Notes: generated from the sequence alone by a model not told the origin. A stretch of 64,000 nucleotides of DNA from Corynebacterium uropygiale (GCF_021568315.1 NZ_JAKGSI010000001.1:558001-622000); one strand, 5' to 3'; positions 45,367-54,417 are shown, numbered from the stretch's first letter. A program made the numbers and translations.

Positions 45367-46208
45367 AAAACCTCGATAAGTGGGTACAAGAAACTCTGGA
45401 AGAGCGTCTCGCTGTGGCAAGCCAGACGCTACCGTGTGCCAGGAGACTAGATGTGCCAGGGCCGGAAGAACTCGCCACGCTGCCGCTACCTGAACTCGTC
45501 GCGGAAGCCTCCAGGCAGCTCACCGAAAACGGTGGGCTTTTGCTCCCGAAAAGACGAGACGCACTAGTCGAGACGTTCGGGCTGCGAGGATTCCAGCACA
45601 CTGCGCACATGATCGAGCGGGTACCAACTCAAGGCGATCTCGACATGATCGACGCCTATCGGGAGTATCAGAAAACAGCTGCCCTTTGGGATGATCGATC
45701 TAATCGTCAAGATGAGCGTGACTTGGTGCGGGGGGTGAAAAAAGCGATCAAGCGCCATGAAAAAGGCGAGGACCTACCGGAGATTAATCATTCCGATATG
45801 TTCGATTACACCCGTTCTGGTACGAATACTGCAAACGATACACCGCGTATCGTGGCTACGATGTACACAGAGAGCATGCCGCCGAAGCAAGAAGAAATCG
45901 ACACGGTTCTTGATTCTAAACAGAAGCAATACCAGGTGGCGTTCGATGAAACAGACATCGGGGATGAGGAAGAACTAAGGAACCGGTCTGTCGACGTCAA
46001 CACGGATAAGATGTCAACCATGAGCCGCGAGAAGGCAAAAAGTAAAGATAGACGACGCTTAAACCCTAAAGTGCTCAGAGCGGCGCGAATGATCAGTATG
46101 GTTGGGGCCCAGGAAACCCTTCGCCATGTGGAGAAAACTAAACGCGCTTTCGAGGAAGCAGCTACTCCACAGCATTTGCCTTCCTATACGAAGAATCGTA
46201 TAATGTAG
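45363..46208 (+). CDS. Hypothetical protein ending the secretion operon
   Basis: 281 aa, GTG start coupled to DUF4913. It is charged and helical with no signal or membrane helix (LPKRRDALVETFGLRGFQHT, RDLVRGVKKAIKRHEKGED). The C-terminal third is rich in Lys/Arg (REKAKSKDRRRLNPKVLRAA). No family recognised. A terminator follows. Confidence 0.55.
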   Translation: MKNLDKWVQETLEERLAVASQTLPCARRLDVPGPEELATLPLPELVAEASRQLTENGGLLLPKRRDALVETFGLRGFQHTAHMIERVPTQGDLDMIDAYREYQKTAALWDDRSNRQDERDLVRGVKKAIKRHEKGEDLPEINHSDMFDYTRSGTNTANDTPRIVATMYTESMPPKQEEIDTVLDSKQKQYQVAFDETDIGDEEELRNRSVDVNTDKMSTMSREKAKSKDRRRLNPKVLRAARMISMVGAQETLRHVEKTKRAFEEAATPQHLPSYTKNRIM

Positions 46209-46322
46209 GCGGGCGGAAAGGCTATGTGCTGTCGAACCTGTATATAGTCTTTCAGCTCTCTGCAACAACATCCGGGTTACGTTTTCTATCTGCTGCTTCA
46301 TGATGAAACCTAATCTGGAGAA

Positions 46323-46357
46323 CTCCCCGTTAGCGATCAACGCTAGCGGGGAGTTTC
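46323..46357 (+). terminator. Terminator after the secretion operon
   Basis: CTCCCCGTTAGCG pairs with CGCTAGCGGGGAG (one G-T pair, 5-base loop), followed by TTTCTT. It closes the rightward unit and lies just before octamer array A. Confidence 0.85.
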
Positions 46358-46368
46358 TTATCCTCTAG

Positions 46369-46416
46369 AACCGTCATGACGGCGTGACGGCTAGCCGTCT
46401 GGACGGCTTGACGGCC
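46369..46416. repeat. Octamer array A (candidate centromere/operator)
   Basis: Six directly abutting 8-bp units of consensus TGACGGCT in orientations - + + - + +, each in register at 8-bp steps. It lies between convergent genes, so a promoter function is unlikely here. The remaining part of the 380-bp gap (46209-46588) contains the terminator and otherwise no gene that can be supported. Confidence 0.85.
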
Positions 46417-46588
46417 CCACAAGGAGGCGTTGTGATAGCAGACGCGACGGAAGGGCGGCCATTTTCCGAGGTTTTCGCCACTCTCCGAAGGGGATAAGTG
46501 CGGAAAAGGGGTCTAGACGCTCTACGGGGCCGTGAGAGGCCAATTTGAGCGTGTCGACTTTTCAGCGTTCTAATATGTGTGCTGTGTG

Positions 46589-49500
46589 CTACATTGTTCG
46601 GCCTTGGTCGCGACCGTTGTCTAGATGGTGGGTCTGCTGGTTCTGGTCCTGGTTCGTAGGCGAGTGCCGTCGCGTCGGCTGCGAGGTGGTGGGGCGGTAC
46701 TTATCCGCAAGCTTCGCTGCCTTACGGGCGGTCTCGCTTGTCGGCTCCTGCCCGGGGCGGAGTACCGGCTTCGGCTTCCACGTGTCAGTGTCCTTGCCAA
46801 GCGGAAGTTTGCGGTAGTTCACACCGCGGAGTTTGAGCTCCTTTTCGAACACCGCCCAGTCGGTTTTGTTCATCCACCCCTTGTCACGGGCATAGTCTTT
46901 GACCTGGTTACGAGTCTTCAACGTGTAGAGAGCTGCCATATCCTGGAGGACGGCCTTCTTGATGACCTTCGGGTCATGGCCTTGACTTGCCTGGGCCGTC
47001 GTACCGGTGCGAGGACGCGAGGCTTTGAGCCTGGCGAGCATCTCCGCTTTCTTCGCCTTCGTCTCCTCGGACAACTCGACCTTGCTACGGATCGGAGCCG
47101 GGGTGTCCACCGTGGCCGCTGCCCCTGCCGACGGTGTGGCAGTGATGTCAGCTCGATGATGGACAATGAAGTCCCGGAAGTGGTGATTACCGGCCGGGTG
47201 GTTAGGCGGCAGATGCCCCACACCACCTTCAACGCAGCTGTGGCGGGCTGGAACATGCTGGTTCAACCGGTACGCGATGATGCGTTCAGGGTGATCAACC
47301 TGGTCAAGCCTCTCACAGGCTTGGTGCATGAGGTTCCTCGGATCCACGCCTGCATCGATGAGGTTCTGCCAGGCCTTCACGATCCCCCTCGTCGACGACG
47401 GGCTGGTGATGATCCTGGTATGCAGGTCGTCACCTAGCCGGTGGAGGTATTTCGGCAGGTAACAGGTAATAAACTCCTGGCACAACACATCCCGTCCTTG
47501 GCGAAGGAGTCTGGTTTTCTCCTCCTCGCTAAGTGCAGTTGTGTAGTCGCGCATGATCTTCTCAGCGGTCGCGACCACCGGCGGGGGAGTAGTAGGTGAT
47601 TCGTGACGGTGGTGGGTTGCCACCCAGTGGTAGAGTTCCTGATCCATCCCCGGGGTCATCGGAGGAAGACCACGTGGGGCATCATCATCTAACAGGCTGG
47701 TCAGCTGGTCTTTTAACGGAGTGATGATGTCAGCTTCCACGTTCGGTGTAGCAGTGCCGTACAACAGATCAGTCTCGATGAGGTCCCTGGGATCTAGCCC
47801 ATAGGATAAGAGGTCTTTCCAGAACACGCCCAACCTTTTGGCCATATGGTTATGGGCTGCGAAGTAGTTGCTGTAGGTGGGGGGAAGATTCTGGATCCAC
47901 TCGGTCATGTGCAGCTCGATGAACTGGTGAATGAGCTGATCACACCCCCAGGTATACAAAGCTTCCTGCCGTTTAATCTGCTCGGGAGCCTCCGGGTTAG
48001 CCTTCTCCCAGAGAGTGTCGGTGACAGTGTGAAGCGATGACTCGTTAGCAAGACATATCTTGAACACGTCTTCCGGTGTGGGGGCTTTCGTGTCTCCTTG
48101 ATGGTGGAAGTGTTGCTCCTCGGCCAGCTCGTCGAGGGGGGTATCGGTGACCATGTAGGCGTGGTTAGCGTACTTCCCGCGCGTCATCGCGACATAGAGT
48201 CCTCGCCTCGTGGTGGTGGGATCAATCATCGCGTGCGTGGTATCAACGGTTGCTCCTTGAGCGCGATGGATCGTCGACGCATACCCCAAGTGGACAGATT
48301 CCTTAACATAGGACGCTGGGATGTGCTGGGTTTTCCCGCTCGTGTGGTGCCTACCGGTGATCGACCCATCCGCATGGATTCTGGTGACGGTGAATAGGTC
48401 GCCGTTGATGACTTGTCCTTGCACCCCGTCGTCTTCCATGGTGAAACGTGTGTTCGTCCTGGTGATGATCACATCACCTTCTGCGATGTCTTCCCCACGA
48501 GACGAGACGACACTGTGGCTAAGATTCGTGATCTCACCACGGGTAATCTTCCAGTCCCTAATGATCTGGTTGAGCTGGTCAACATCCTGGTTCGTGGGGG
48601 CGATCATGAGCGAGGATCGCCCTGCGAGGGTGTCGTTCTTGTACGCCTTCGAGACAGATTCCAGCATGTCGTGGCGGGTTCCACCGTGTATACGGCCATG
48701 CTTAGTGTAGAAGTCCAGGCACTCGTTTGTGCCATCGCGAAGCGCAAGCGAGGCAGCATTCTCCTCATGATCGGGGGTGTTATCTGCCCTTTTAAACCGC
48801 ATGACCTGGTCGAGCTCCACGGTGGGGGAGATGCGGGTAAGAGTACGGAAAAGACCGCCGGTTTCCACCGCATCAAGCTGCTTATGGTCACCAACAAGAC
48901 GCACAACCGCGCCCCTAGCTCGTGCAATCTCGATGAGTGTTCCTAGCTGTCTGGTAGAGGCCATGCCAGCTTCATCGACAAGGATCATATCGCCAGCGTG
49001 GATCTGCTGGATCTTCTCTGCTTGCTCGCCGTGGTGATCCCATTGCCAGACAAGTGAGTCGATCGTATTCGCTACGCAGCCGGTATCCTCACCGAGGATG
49101 CGTGCCGCGGCGGCGGTTGGAGCAAGAGCGATGACGTTTTTGTCCCCTTGTTTCCAGACATCGGCGACTAGTTTCATCGAGGTTGTCTTGCCGGTACCGG
49201 CAGGTCCTACGGCGGTAGCACACACGGTTCCGACACCAACGAGGTGTCTGACCATTGCTTCTTGGCCGGTGTTCAGTGACCATCCTTGCGTCTTCTCGTG
49301 CGCCTTAAGTGCTTGGTCGACTTCGGCATTGTAGGCGATATGAGTGCTCAACTCGCGTGCAGCATCACAGACTTTCTGCTCCGCGTCGATAACGTCCTTG
49401 GTGGTAAACAGCTCACTATCTGCCCGGTAGTCGATGGGTTTACCGTCCTCACGGAGCATCGATGCAGGCAAATTGAGCGCCTCATGGTCCTCGGACAGGT

Positions 49501-50992
49501 TGATCAGATACGTGTCCTTGATGCGGTCAAACACCGCTTGGAACGCCTCATTGAGGTCATGACCTTTGGTGAATCGGTAGCCAGTAAGCTTCCCGGCTAG
49601 GGCTGTGTGGATGTGCGAAAAGTTAAAGGTAGGCCTACGCCTGGTGACCGTATCGATCACATCTCTTGCGATCTGATCAACCTGATCCGGGCATGAAGCA
49701 GGGTCGAAAACAGCCCGCGTATCGGCAGTCTCGAACGGGTTGGTAAGCGTCTTTTCGATCAGATCGTCTGCTGAGTCTGCGAGGTGTAGCCCTAGTTCAT
49801 CTCGCCATTGGGCACGCAACTCATCCAAGGATTGTGCTGGTTTCTTCGCATCCCGGGTGTCGAGGATCGCTTGCTGCCACAGCTGGTTCTGGATGCGTTT
49901 CGTCGGTGTGCACCCGTTGGTTTTCACATACTCTGCGACAAGCTGGTCGTAGACCGGCCTGGCGAGGATGCGTCGTTTGGTGAAAAACGAGGATATTTCC
50001 TTCGGGATGCCTGCTAGTTCGTAGACGGGTTCCTTCATGGATCCACGCTCGACGGGGACAAACGACACGCCGAGTTCCTCAGTCAAACGGTCCGCAAGGA
50101 TCGCGTCATAGCGAAACGATATCGCCTGGTGATGCTTGTGAAGCGTTTTCGAGTCGATGCTTCGCCAGTCCCCGTCAACACCTTGGACCTTGTTCGCAAC
50201 CACTACATGAGAGTGCAGATCAGGATCCCCAGCGCGGGTATCAAAGTGGGTGAACTCGGTCGCGATAAGACCCTTTGTCTTGATCTGTTCGATGCCCCCA
50301 GCGCCACATCTGGTGTAGATTGCGTGCTCGTTGGCCCACTCCAAGGTCGCACGAACTGCCTCGTGATGACACCTCATAATGGTAGAAGCGGTGTCCTTAT
50401 CTGCTAAAGCCCACAGCACAGAAATGCTCTTGGCGGGGGAGAAGGTAAGGTCAAAACCTGCCACCCCTTGGCGTACTTGCTGCTTCTTCTCGTTCACCCA
50501 ATCAAGAAGTTCTCTGCCGGATTCGGGCTCCACACCATGGGTTTCAACGAAGAACGGGCGAGCAACTTCCAAAGCGATATCTGATCGTTCCTGTTGTGTT
50601 GGAAGACGGTCATGGGTGATCTTGAACTCGCGTTCTTCTTTCGTTAGAGCGCGAAGAAGCGGGTCTCCTTTGGTGTAGTTAGGGAAGGCACGACCAATTT
50701 TCATGTCCTCATACCCGGCCCCCTCAGCAGCCATCTTGTCGGCATCCGGGTGGACACCTTCACCGAAAAGTGCTGCCATGTGCAGCTCTGTGACGAGCTC
50801 ACCCTCGCTGAACCCACGGCCAAAACACTCAACTCCAGGGCCGATCCACCTTCCCGGTGGGGTGCCCTTCGCGGCGTAGTAGTCGGCAAGTTTCGTAGGC
50901 TTCTGGTCCTCGTCGTTGTGTGCCACGCTTCGAAGAAGGTACTCATACCCTGAGCCAGAGTTGACCTTCCGAAGCGACATCATGGGCAACAT
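46589..50992 (-). CDS. MobF (TrwC/TraI-type) relaxase-helicase
   Basis: 1,467 aa. The N-terminal relaxase (about 1-330) has the GYEYLLRSVAHND start and the metal-binding H-x-x-x-H-type motif in DPDLHSHVVVANK (about 262). The C-terminal RecD-like helicase has Walker A GPAGTGKTTSM (about 597), Walker B MILVDEAGMAST and later GYASTIHRAQGATVDTTH. The last 65 residues carry the GWMNKTDW domain shared with the 42,471 gene. It nicks oriT, unwinds and pilots the strand to the recipient. Start 50992 has GGTGGGG upstream; a start 9-12 bp inside is possible. Confidence 0.93.
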   Translation of the reverse strand: MLPMMSLRKVNSGSGYEYLLRSVAHNDEDQKPTKLADYYAAKGTPPGRWIGPGVECFGRGFSEGELVTELHMAALFGEGVHPDADKMAAEGAGYEDMKIGRAFPNYTKGDPLLRALTKEEREFKITHDRLPTQQERSDIALEVARPFFVETHGVEPESGRELLDWVNEKKQQVRQGVAGFDLTFSPAKSISVLWALADKDTASTIMRCHHEAVRATLEWANEHAIYTRCGAGGIEQIKTKGLIATEFTHFDTRAGDPDLHSHVVVANKVQGVDGDWRSIDSKTLHKHHQAISFRYDAILADRLTEELGVSFVPVERGSMKEPVYELAGIPKEISSFFTKRRILARPVYDQLVAEYVKTNGCTPTKRIQNQLWQQAILDTRDAKKPAQSLDELRAQWRDELGLHLADSADDLIEKTLTNPFETADTRAVFDPASCPDQVDQIARDVIDTVTRRRPTFNFSHIHTALAGKLTGYRFTKGHDLNEAFQAVFDRIKDTYLINLSEDHEALNLPASMLREDGKPIDYRADSELFTTKDVIDAEQKVCDAARELSTHIAYNAEVDQALKAHEKTQGWSLNTGQEAMVRHLVGVGTVCATAVGPAGTGKTTSMKLVADVWKQGDKNVIALAPTAAAARILGEDTGCVANTIDSLVWQWDHHGEQAEKIQQIHAGDMILVDEAGMASTRQLGTLIEIARARGAVVRLVGDHKQLDAVETGGLFRTLTRISPTVELDQVMRFKRADNTPDHEENAASLALRDGTNECLDFYTKHGRIHGGTRHDMLESVSKAYKNDTLAGRSSLMIAPTNQDVDQLNQIIRDWKITRGEITNLSHSVVSSRGEDIAEGDVIITRTNTRFTMEDDGVQGQVINGDLFTVTRIHADGSITGRHHTSGKTQHIPASYVKESVHLGYASTIHRAQGATVDTTHAMIDPTTTRRGLYVAMTRGKYANHAYMVTDTPLDELAEEQHFHHQGDTKAPTPEDVFKICLANESSLHTVTDTLWEKANPEAPEQIKRQEALYTWGCDQLIHQFIELHMTEWIQNLPPTYSNYFAAHNHMAKRLGVFWKDLLSYGLDPRDLIETDLLYGTATPNVEADIITPLKDQLTSLLDDDAPRGLPPMTPGMDQELYHWVATHHRHESPTTPPPVVATAEKIMRDYTTALSEEEKTRLLRQGRDVLCQEFITCYLPKYLHRLGDDLHTRIITSPSSTRGIVKAWQNLIDAGVDPRNLMHQACERLDQVDHPERIIAYRLNQHVPARHSCVEGGVGHLPPNHPAGNHHFRDFIVHHRADITATPSAGAAATVDTPAPIRSKVELSEETKAKKAEMLARLKASRPRTGTTAQASQGHDPKVIKKAVLQDMAALYTLKTRNQVKDYARDKGWMNKTDWAVFEKELKLRGVNYRKLPLGKDTDTWKPKPVLRPGQEPTSETARKAAKLADKYRPTTSQPTRRHSPTNQDQNQQTHHLDNGRDQGRTM

Positions 50993-51238
50993 GATACCCC
51001 ACCTGATCCGTGATTCACTAAGAGTGCCTATAGTGTATTGATTTTTCGGCGATTTGGGTTCATGTAGGAACGTAGTTGCGTTGTGATGAGGTGGGTGGTG
51101 GTTACTGCGGGCGTGCCAGGGATGCGGACTAGGTGGTGTTGGTGAGCAGTGGGGCGTAAGCCGGTAGGGGTGCTTCCCAGGAGATGACCTCGGGGTAGGT
51201 GTTGCACTCGGGTGGCTGGCTAGGGGATACTTGGTCGC
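50993..51238. other. Candidate oriT region upstream of relaxase
   Basis: Non-coding gap between the divergent relaxase and HTH genes. Its plus strand is strikingly G/T-rich (for example GATGAGGTGGGTGGTGG), with a CACTA/TAGTG inverted repeat near 51017-51036 and imperfect direct repeats starting GGTAGG at about 51160 and 51195. MobF oriTs usually lie next to the relaxase 5' end, so this is the best place to look. No nic sequence is recognised. Confidence 0.4.
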
Positions 51239-51613
51239 ATGAAGGTGTCACGGAATGTGTCTCGTCGGCAGGAGGCTCGGAAGGATTACCTGGAAGGGCT
51301 TCACGAGCGTGTCGAGATCACGAAGAAGATTGAAACGTGGATGAAAAAGCAAGCCGAGAGGGACGAAGAGCTCGCCGGCCTGATCTGTGATCTCTACGCG
51401 GCGGGGGAGAGCAAAAACAACATCAAACTGCTCACCGGGCTTACTCAGAAGGAGCTAGCATCCATCCTGCCCGGGAAAGATGATGCCGCTCGCCCCGAAA
51501 GTGACGACGAGGACCATGATGAGTCCTCCAGCGAGGAAGAGATCGCGTCTAGTACCTCGGCTGATAGCGAGGATGCGCAAGACGGCGACACGCTCGCCGG
51601 CGGGCACTACTGA
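51239..51613 (+). CDS. Small HTH protein, possible relaxosome accessory
   Basis: 124 aa. A basic N-terminal half with a helix-turn-helix (LICDLYAAGESKNNIKLLTG, then LTQKELASILPG, about 47-78) and a disordered Asp/Glu/Ser tail. Divergent from the relaxase across the putative oriT, the position of TrwA/MobC-like accessory proteins. No family match recognised. Confidence 0.5.
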   Translation: MKVSRNVSRRQEARKDYLEGLHERVEITKKIETWMKKQAERDEELAGLICDLYAAGESKNNIKLLTGLTQKELASILPGKDDAARPESDDEDHDESSSEEEIASSTSADSEDAQDGDTLAGGHY

Positions 51614-51650
51614 CCGGCTTAGGGGCTTGGTGGTTGCGTTAGGGTAGTTG

Positions 51651-52238
51651 ATGGAAGACACGTGGGAAGACATACCGCTTCCCGGATTCGAGGCGCTTAG
51701 TCCTCCACCTCACGCGCGGGGTCGGGAGCCTGGGGCGCTTCCCGGGCTTCCCTCCCCCCGCCTTCGCGAGGACCTCACGATCCCCTATGAAGTCATCCGC
51801 CGGTTCAATGCCCGGCTCGTTCACGTCCCCGACGACTACGGCGGGTGCTGGCTCTGGCCCGGTGCCATCAGCAGTGACGGCTACGGGAGAATCAACTGGA
51901 CCGTGAAAGGCAAGCAAACAACCATGTCCACTCACAGGTTCGCGCTTCTCACCCACCACGGGGTGCTACCCCCGGGGCTAGTAGCCGAACACGAATGTAA
52001 CCAACCTCTTTGCTGCCGGGTAGGACCCGGGCACTTACGCCTGGTTACCCAAAGTGAAAACATCCTCCGCGCGGTAGACGACCACCGCCACGACGGCAAC
52101 AAACTCGTCGTGGACTCCAGGTGTAGACGGGAGCGCTCGGTACGGCTGCGTGACGCAATCAAAGACGGCTTCACTCTCACTGCGTACCTCGATGCACTGC
52201 ACGCCCGGTTCCCCGCCCAAGAATCACTCTGGGACTAA
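51651..52238 (+). CDS. HNH endonuclease-like protein
   Basis: 195 aa. The C-terminal part has the HNH_3 pattern of GGCWLWPGAISSDGYGRI, THRFALLTHHGVLPPG and VAEHECNQPLCCRVGPGHL, with cysteine/histidine zinc ligands and EH catalytic pair. ATG 51651 has AGGG upstream. Such single-domain nucleases are common cargo in phages and plasmids, as homing or packaging enzymes. A role here is unknown. Confidence 0.75.
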   Translation: MEDTWEDIPLPGFEALSPPPHARGREPGALPGLPSPRLREDLTIPYEVIRRFNARLVHVPDDYGGCWLWPGAISSDGYGRINWTVKGKQTTMSTHRFALLTHHGVLPPGLVAEHECNQPLCCRVGPGHLRLVTQSENILRAVDDHRHDGNKLVVDSRCRRERSVRLRDAIKDGFTLTAYLDALHARFPAQESLWD

Positions 52239-52340
52239 CCCCGCCGCCTGCATACTTCACACAAGTCCAGTCATCAGGAGCTGGTGCTGCTATGATCAAT
52301 GGTGCGGAGAACAGCTGAGAATTACGTCACCTCTCCAAGG

Positions 52341-52369
52341 TCTCCGTCCCCGTGTAAGCGGGGATCGCC
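52341..52369. repeat. Solitary type I-E CRISPR-repeat-like hairpin
   Basis: A 29-bp stretch whose core TCCCC-GTGTAAG-CGGGGA resembles the stem of actinobacterial type I-E repeats. There is only one copy and no spacer array or cas gene, so it is not a CRISPR. It is followed by another hairpin (GCCCCCTT 52367, AAGGGGGC 52390) that could end transcription after the HNH gene. Confidence 0.35.
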
Positions 52370-52470
52370 CCCTTTCCGTGGCTCGCGAGAAGGGGGCTTC
52401 ATGATTCTTCCCCTCGTCTCACGGGAAGGACGGCTGCCACAGCTCTCGTGGGGTCCTCGCGGCCGTCGTG

Positions 52471-52854
52471 CTAGGACGAGGACGACGACTCAGCCGGGAT
52501 GATACGCCACTCGAACTCCGCGGCCTCCAAAGCGATGACGCAGTGCCCAAGCAACGCGTTGTGCTCGGCAAGAGTGAGCCCGGTGCGTTCCATGCATGTC
52601 TCTTCGCTCTCATAGGCGAAAAGCTCAACACTCTCGCCGATTTCTTCAAGGTTCTCCGCCATCGCGAGGATGTCGGCAACACGCTTAGAGTAGAGCGCAA
52701 CCTGTCCTCGGAGATACTCGTCAGTGCCCGCTCGCACGGGCTCGCCTGCCTTCCACCTTTCAACCGTGCGCACTGCGACCCCAAGTCGTGCCGCGAGCAC
52801 CCGGGGGATAAGACCTAAAGCTGTCAGAGTGATTCGACGCTCGGCGGCGTTCAT
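52471..52854 (-). CDS. HTH protein (DUF1870/Aca2-like layout)
   Basis: 127 aa. N-terminal helix-turn-helix (ALGLIPRVLAARLGVAVRTV, then ERWKAGEPVRAGTDEYL) and a helical C-terminus ending in a Ser run. The W-x-x-GE-x-P turn is shared with the next protein upstream. SD GAGGAGG, start 52854. Probably an autoregulator; the Aca2-like likeness is a fold-level guess. Confidence 0.5.
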   Translation of the reverse strand: MNAAERRITLTALGLIPRVLAARLGVAVRTVERWKAGEPVRAGTDEYLRGQVALYSKRVADILAMAENLEEIGESVELFAYESEETCMERTGLTLAEHNALLGHCVIALEAAEFEWRIIPAESSSSS

Positions 52855-52872
52855 GTGGTGACCTCCTCAAGG

Positions 52873-52908
52873 AAAAGGGACCCGCCCCCTCGCGGTGAAG
52901 GGGGCGGG
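52873..52908 (-). terminator. Terminator after the 53,548-52,922 gene
   Basis: Perfect 10-bp stem CCCGCCCCCT/AGGGGGCGGG with 8-base loop; on the minus strand TCCCTTTTCC follows. It is 14 bp beyond the stop of the HTH gene upstream. Confidence 0.8.
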
Positions 52909-52921
52909 TAGTGGTGCTGGC

Positions 52922-53548
52922 TTACCAAGGATATTTGTCTTCCATCCGGTAGGCGAACTCTTCGGCCGTGCTGATAGCTTCTTCAAGCTCATCGACGGGT
53001 GCTTCTGCGATGTAGAGCTCGTAGATGTCCTTGCTCGCGCTCAGCGGGATGGGGGACTCGCCAGACAACCAGTGGCGAACAGTTGGCTTTCCCACGTTGA
53101 GCCGGTCGGCAAGCTCGCCGGTGCTCAGCCCGGTAAGAAGCTTGATCGCCTGGAACTCACTCGGGAAGGTCGCCTTGATCCGGCCTTCAAAAGCCTTCAC
53201 ATGCCGTGCGGGAACATCCCACATGTGGGCCGCCATCTCTACCACGTGATCGATGCTGAGAGGGACAGGCTCGGGCATGGGCTCGAAGTCCTCGGGCTCG
53301 GCTTCCGTCTTACGCAGCGTGTCGTAATCGGCGTATTCCTCCCACTGTTCGCGGGTAGGGGCAGGGGTGTGGTAGTACGCGCACAGCGCTTCCCACTGGT
53401 AGTCCGCCGGATCCCCAACCTGGGACACGAGCCACGATTGCAGCTCGAAGAGAGTGCCAGTCACCTGGTATGCCTCGGGATCCATGTTTCGCCCAGGGAT
53501 CTGATGCGGATTCTGGATCGTGTATACGGTCTCGTTAGACGTTGTCAT
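52922..53548 (-). CDS. HTH protein, paralogue-like to its neighbour
   Basis: 208 aa. The acidic N-terminal domain contains a Trp/Tyr-rich segment (DYQWEALCAYYHTPAP). The helix-turn-helix lies at about 145-180 (AIKLLTGLSTGELADRLNVG, then KPTVRHWLSGESPIPLSAS), with the same W-x-SGE-P-I-P turn. Start 53548 has GAAAGG upstream. Function unknown; the pair may be regulators of the cargo zone. Confidence 0.5.
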   Translation of the reverse strand: MTTSNETVYTIQNPHQIPGRNMDPEAYQVTGTLFELQSWLVSQVGDPADYQWEALCAYYHTPAPTREQWEEYADYDTLRKTEAEPEDFEPMPEPVPLSIDHVVEMAAHMWDVPARHVKAFEGRIKATFPSEFQAIKLLTGLSTGELADRLNVGKPTVRHWLSGESPIPLSASKDIYELYIAEAPVDELEEAISTAEEFAYRMEDKYPW

Positions 53549-53637
53549 GGTACTGAGCCTTTCTGCTCTCGTAGGGAGGAGCCTTGTGCTCTCTCGCTGA
53601 CACCACAAGTATGTCACACTTACCGACACAAATCAAT

Positions 53638-53662
53638 GCGGGGGTAAAGTGGCTACCCCCGC
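53638..53662. terminator. Hairpin between HTH gene and hicB
   Basis: GCGGGGGTA/TACCCCCGC perfect stem with a 7-base loop, about 100 bp after hicB on the minus strand. No T-run on either side, so terminator activity is uncertain. Confidence 0.35.
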
Positions 53663-53760
53663 ACCCTGGGATAGGGGCTGATACCGCCTAGCATTCCTTC
53701 TCGGATGTCACTAAGTGCAGATCATTAGCTCTAAACAGAAGTTCTGTGCTGCTTCCTGGT

Positions 53761-54150
53761 TTAGCTATCAGTCGCGGATGCTTTCACTAGCTGCGTGACT
53801 CGCTGTCGGGATATGCCAAGCAACTGGGCAGCCTCTACCTGGGCCATACCGGTATCCAGGAGCTGCCGCACTGCCTTACCTCGCATTCTTGCGGCATGTG
53901 CTGCCAGATCCCGTGCCTGTTGCTCCTCTTCTGAGGCCTTGTACAACGTCTCTTCGATATCTTTATCGAGTGCCAGAGTAAGAGTTACCGAAACGTCCTC
54001 TTCGGGTATCTCTAACCACAGTGCGGTGATCTCCCGGGCCACGTCTTCAGCCTCGGCCAGACGGGCGGCTTGTCCCACAATGTCATATTCCGGGACCTTA
54101 ACAAGCCACCACCGGCCATCGCGGGTAACGGTAGCGTCAACATGCGTCAT
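53761..54150 (-). CDS. hicB: HicB-like antitoxin
   Basis: 129 aa. The N-terminal RNase H-like HicB fold is seen in THVDATVTRDGRWWLVKVPE and AEAEDVAREITALWLEI; the C-terminal helix-turn-helix (GMAQVEAAQLLGISRQRVTQ) would bind its own operator. GGAGGAG precedes the ATG at 54150, 13 bp after hicA. HicB-HicA complexes neutralise the toxin; together they can stabilise the element. Confidence 0.8.
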   Translation of the reverse strand: MTHVDATVTRDGRWWLVKVPEYDIVGQAARLAEAEDVAREITALWLEIPEEDVSVTLTLALDKDIEETLYKASEEEQQARDLAAHAARMRGKAVRQLLDTGMAQVEAAQLLGISRQRVTQLVKASATDS

Positions 54151-54163
54151 GATGAGCTCCTCC

Positions 54164-54370
54164 TTACTTCCAGTTCTTTGGAGTGTTCGGTACTTTCTTG
54201 ATGATGTCTGCCACGACACCTGCACTGATTTCGCGATGATGGGGGATGACGAGTCTCCCACCGTCTGGGCCAGCCCAAACCTCGTGACTGCCTTTGCCTT
54301 GTCGCTGAAGGGTCCATCCCATGGAGCGAAGGAACTTCACAACGGTCTTGTACTTCTGCGGCTTTGCCAT
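54164..54370 (-). CDS. hicA: HicA-like mRNA interferase toxin
   Basis: 68 aa, dsRBD-like fold with VVKFLRSMGWTLQRQGKGSH, the catalytic His in GSHEVW, and LVIPHHREISAGVVADIIKK. It is the full size of HicA toxins and comes first in the pair. It would cleave mRNA when free of HicB, acting as an addiction module. Confidence 0.85.
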   Translation of the reverse strand: MAKPQKYKTVVKFLRSMGWTLQRQGKGSHEVWAGPDGGRLVIPHHREISAGVVADIIKKVPNTPKNWK

Positions 54371-54378
54371 AATTCTAT

Positions 54379-54417
54379 GCTACCCCTGGCTTGCCCACAA
54401 CGCAAGGGAGGGGTAGC
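54379..54417. promoter_or_regulatory. Palindrome upstream of hicA (operator or terminator)
   Basis: GCTACCCCT/AGGGGTAGC perfect arms with a nested CTTGC/GCAAG pair, 8 bp before hicA. HicB-type operators are palindromes in this position. It is also followed by T-rich sequence on the plus strand, so it could be a terminator. The rest of 54418-54550 shows nothing. Confidence 0.5.

Noticed and set aside
46369-46416. Octamer array as a transcription terminator
   Set aside because: A real terminator with T-run lies just before it; the strict 8-bp register and recurrence at two other sites fit protein binding better.
52341-52369. CRISPR array
   Set aside because: Only one repeat-like unit, no spacers and no cas genes in the window.
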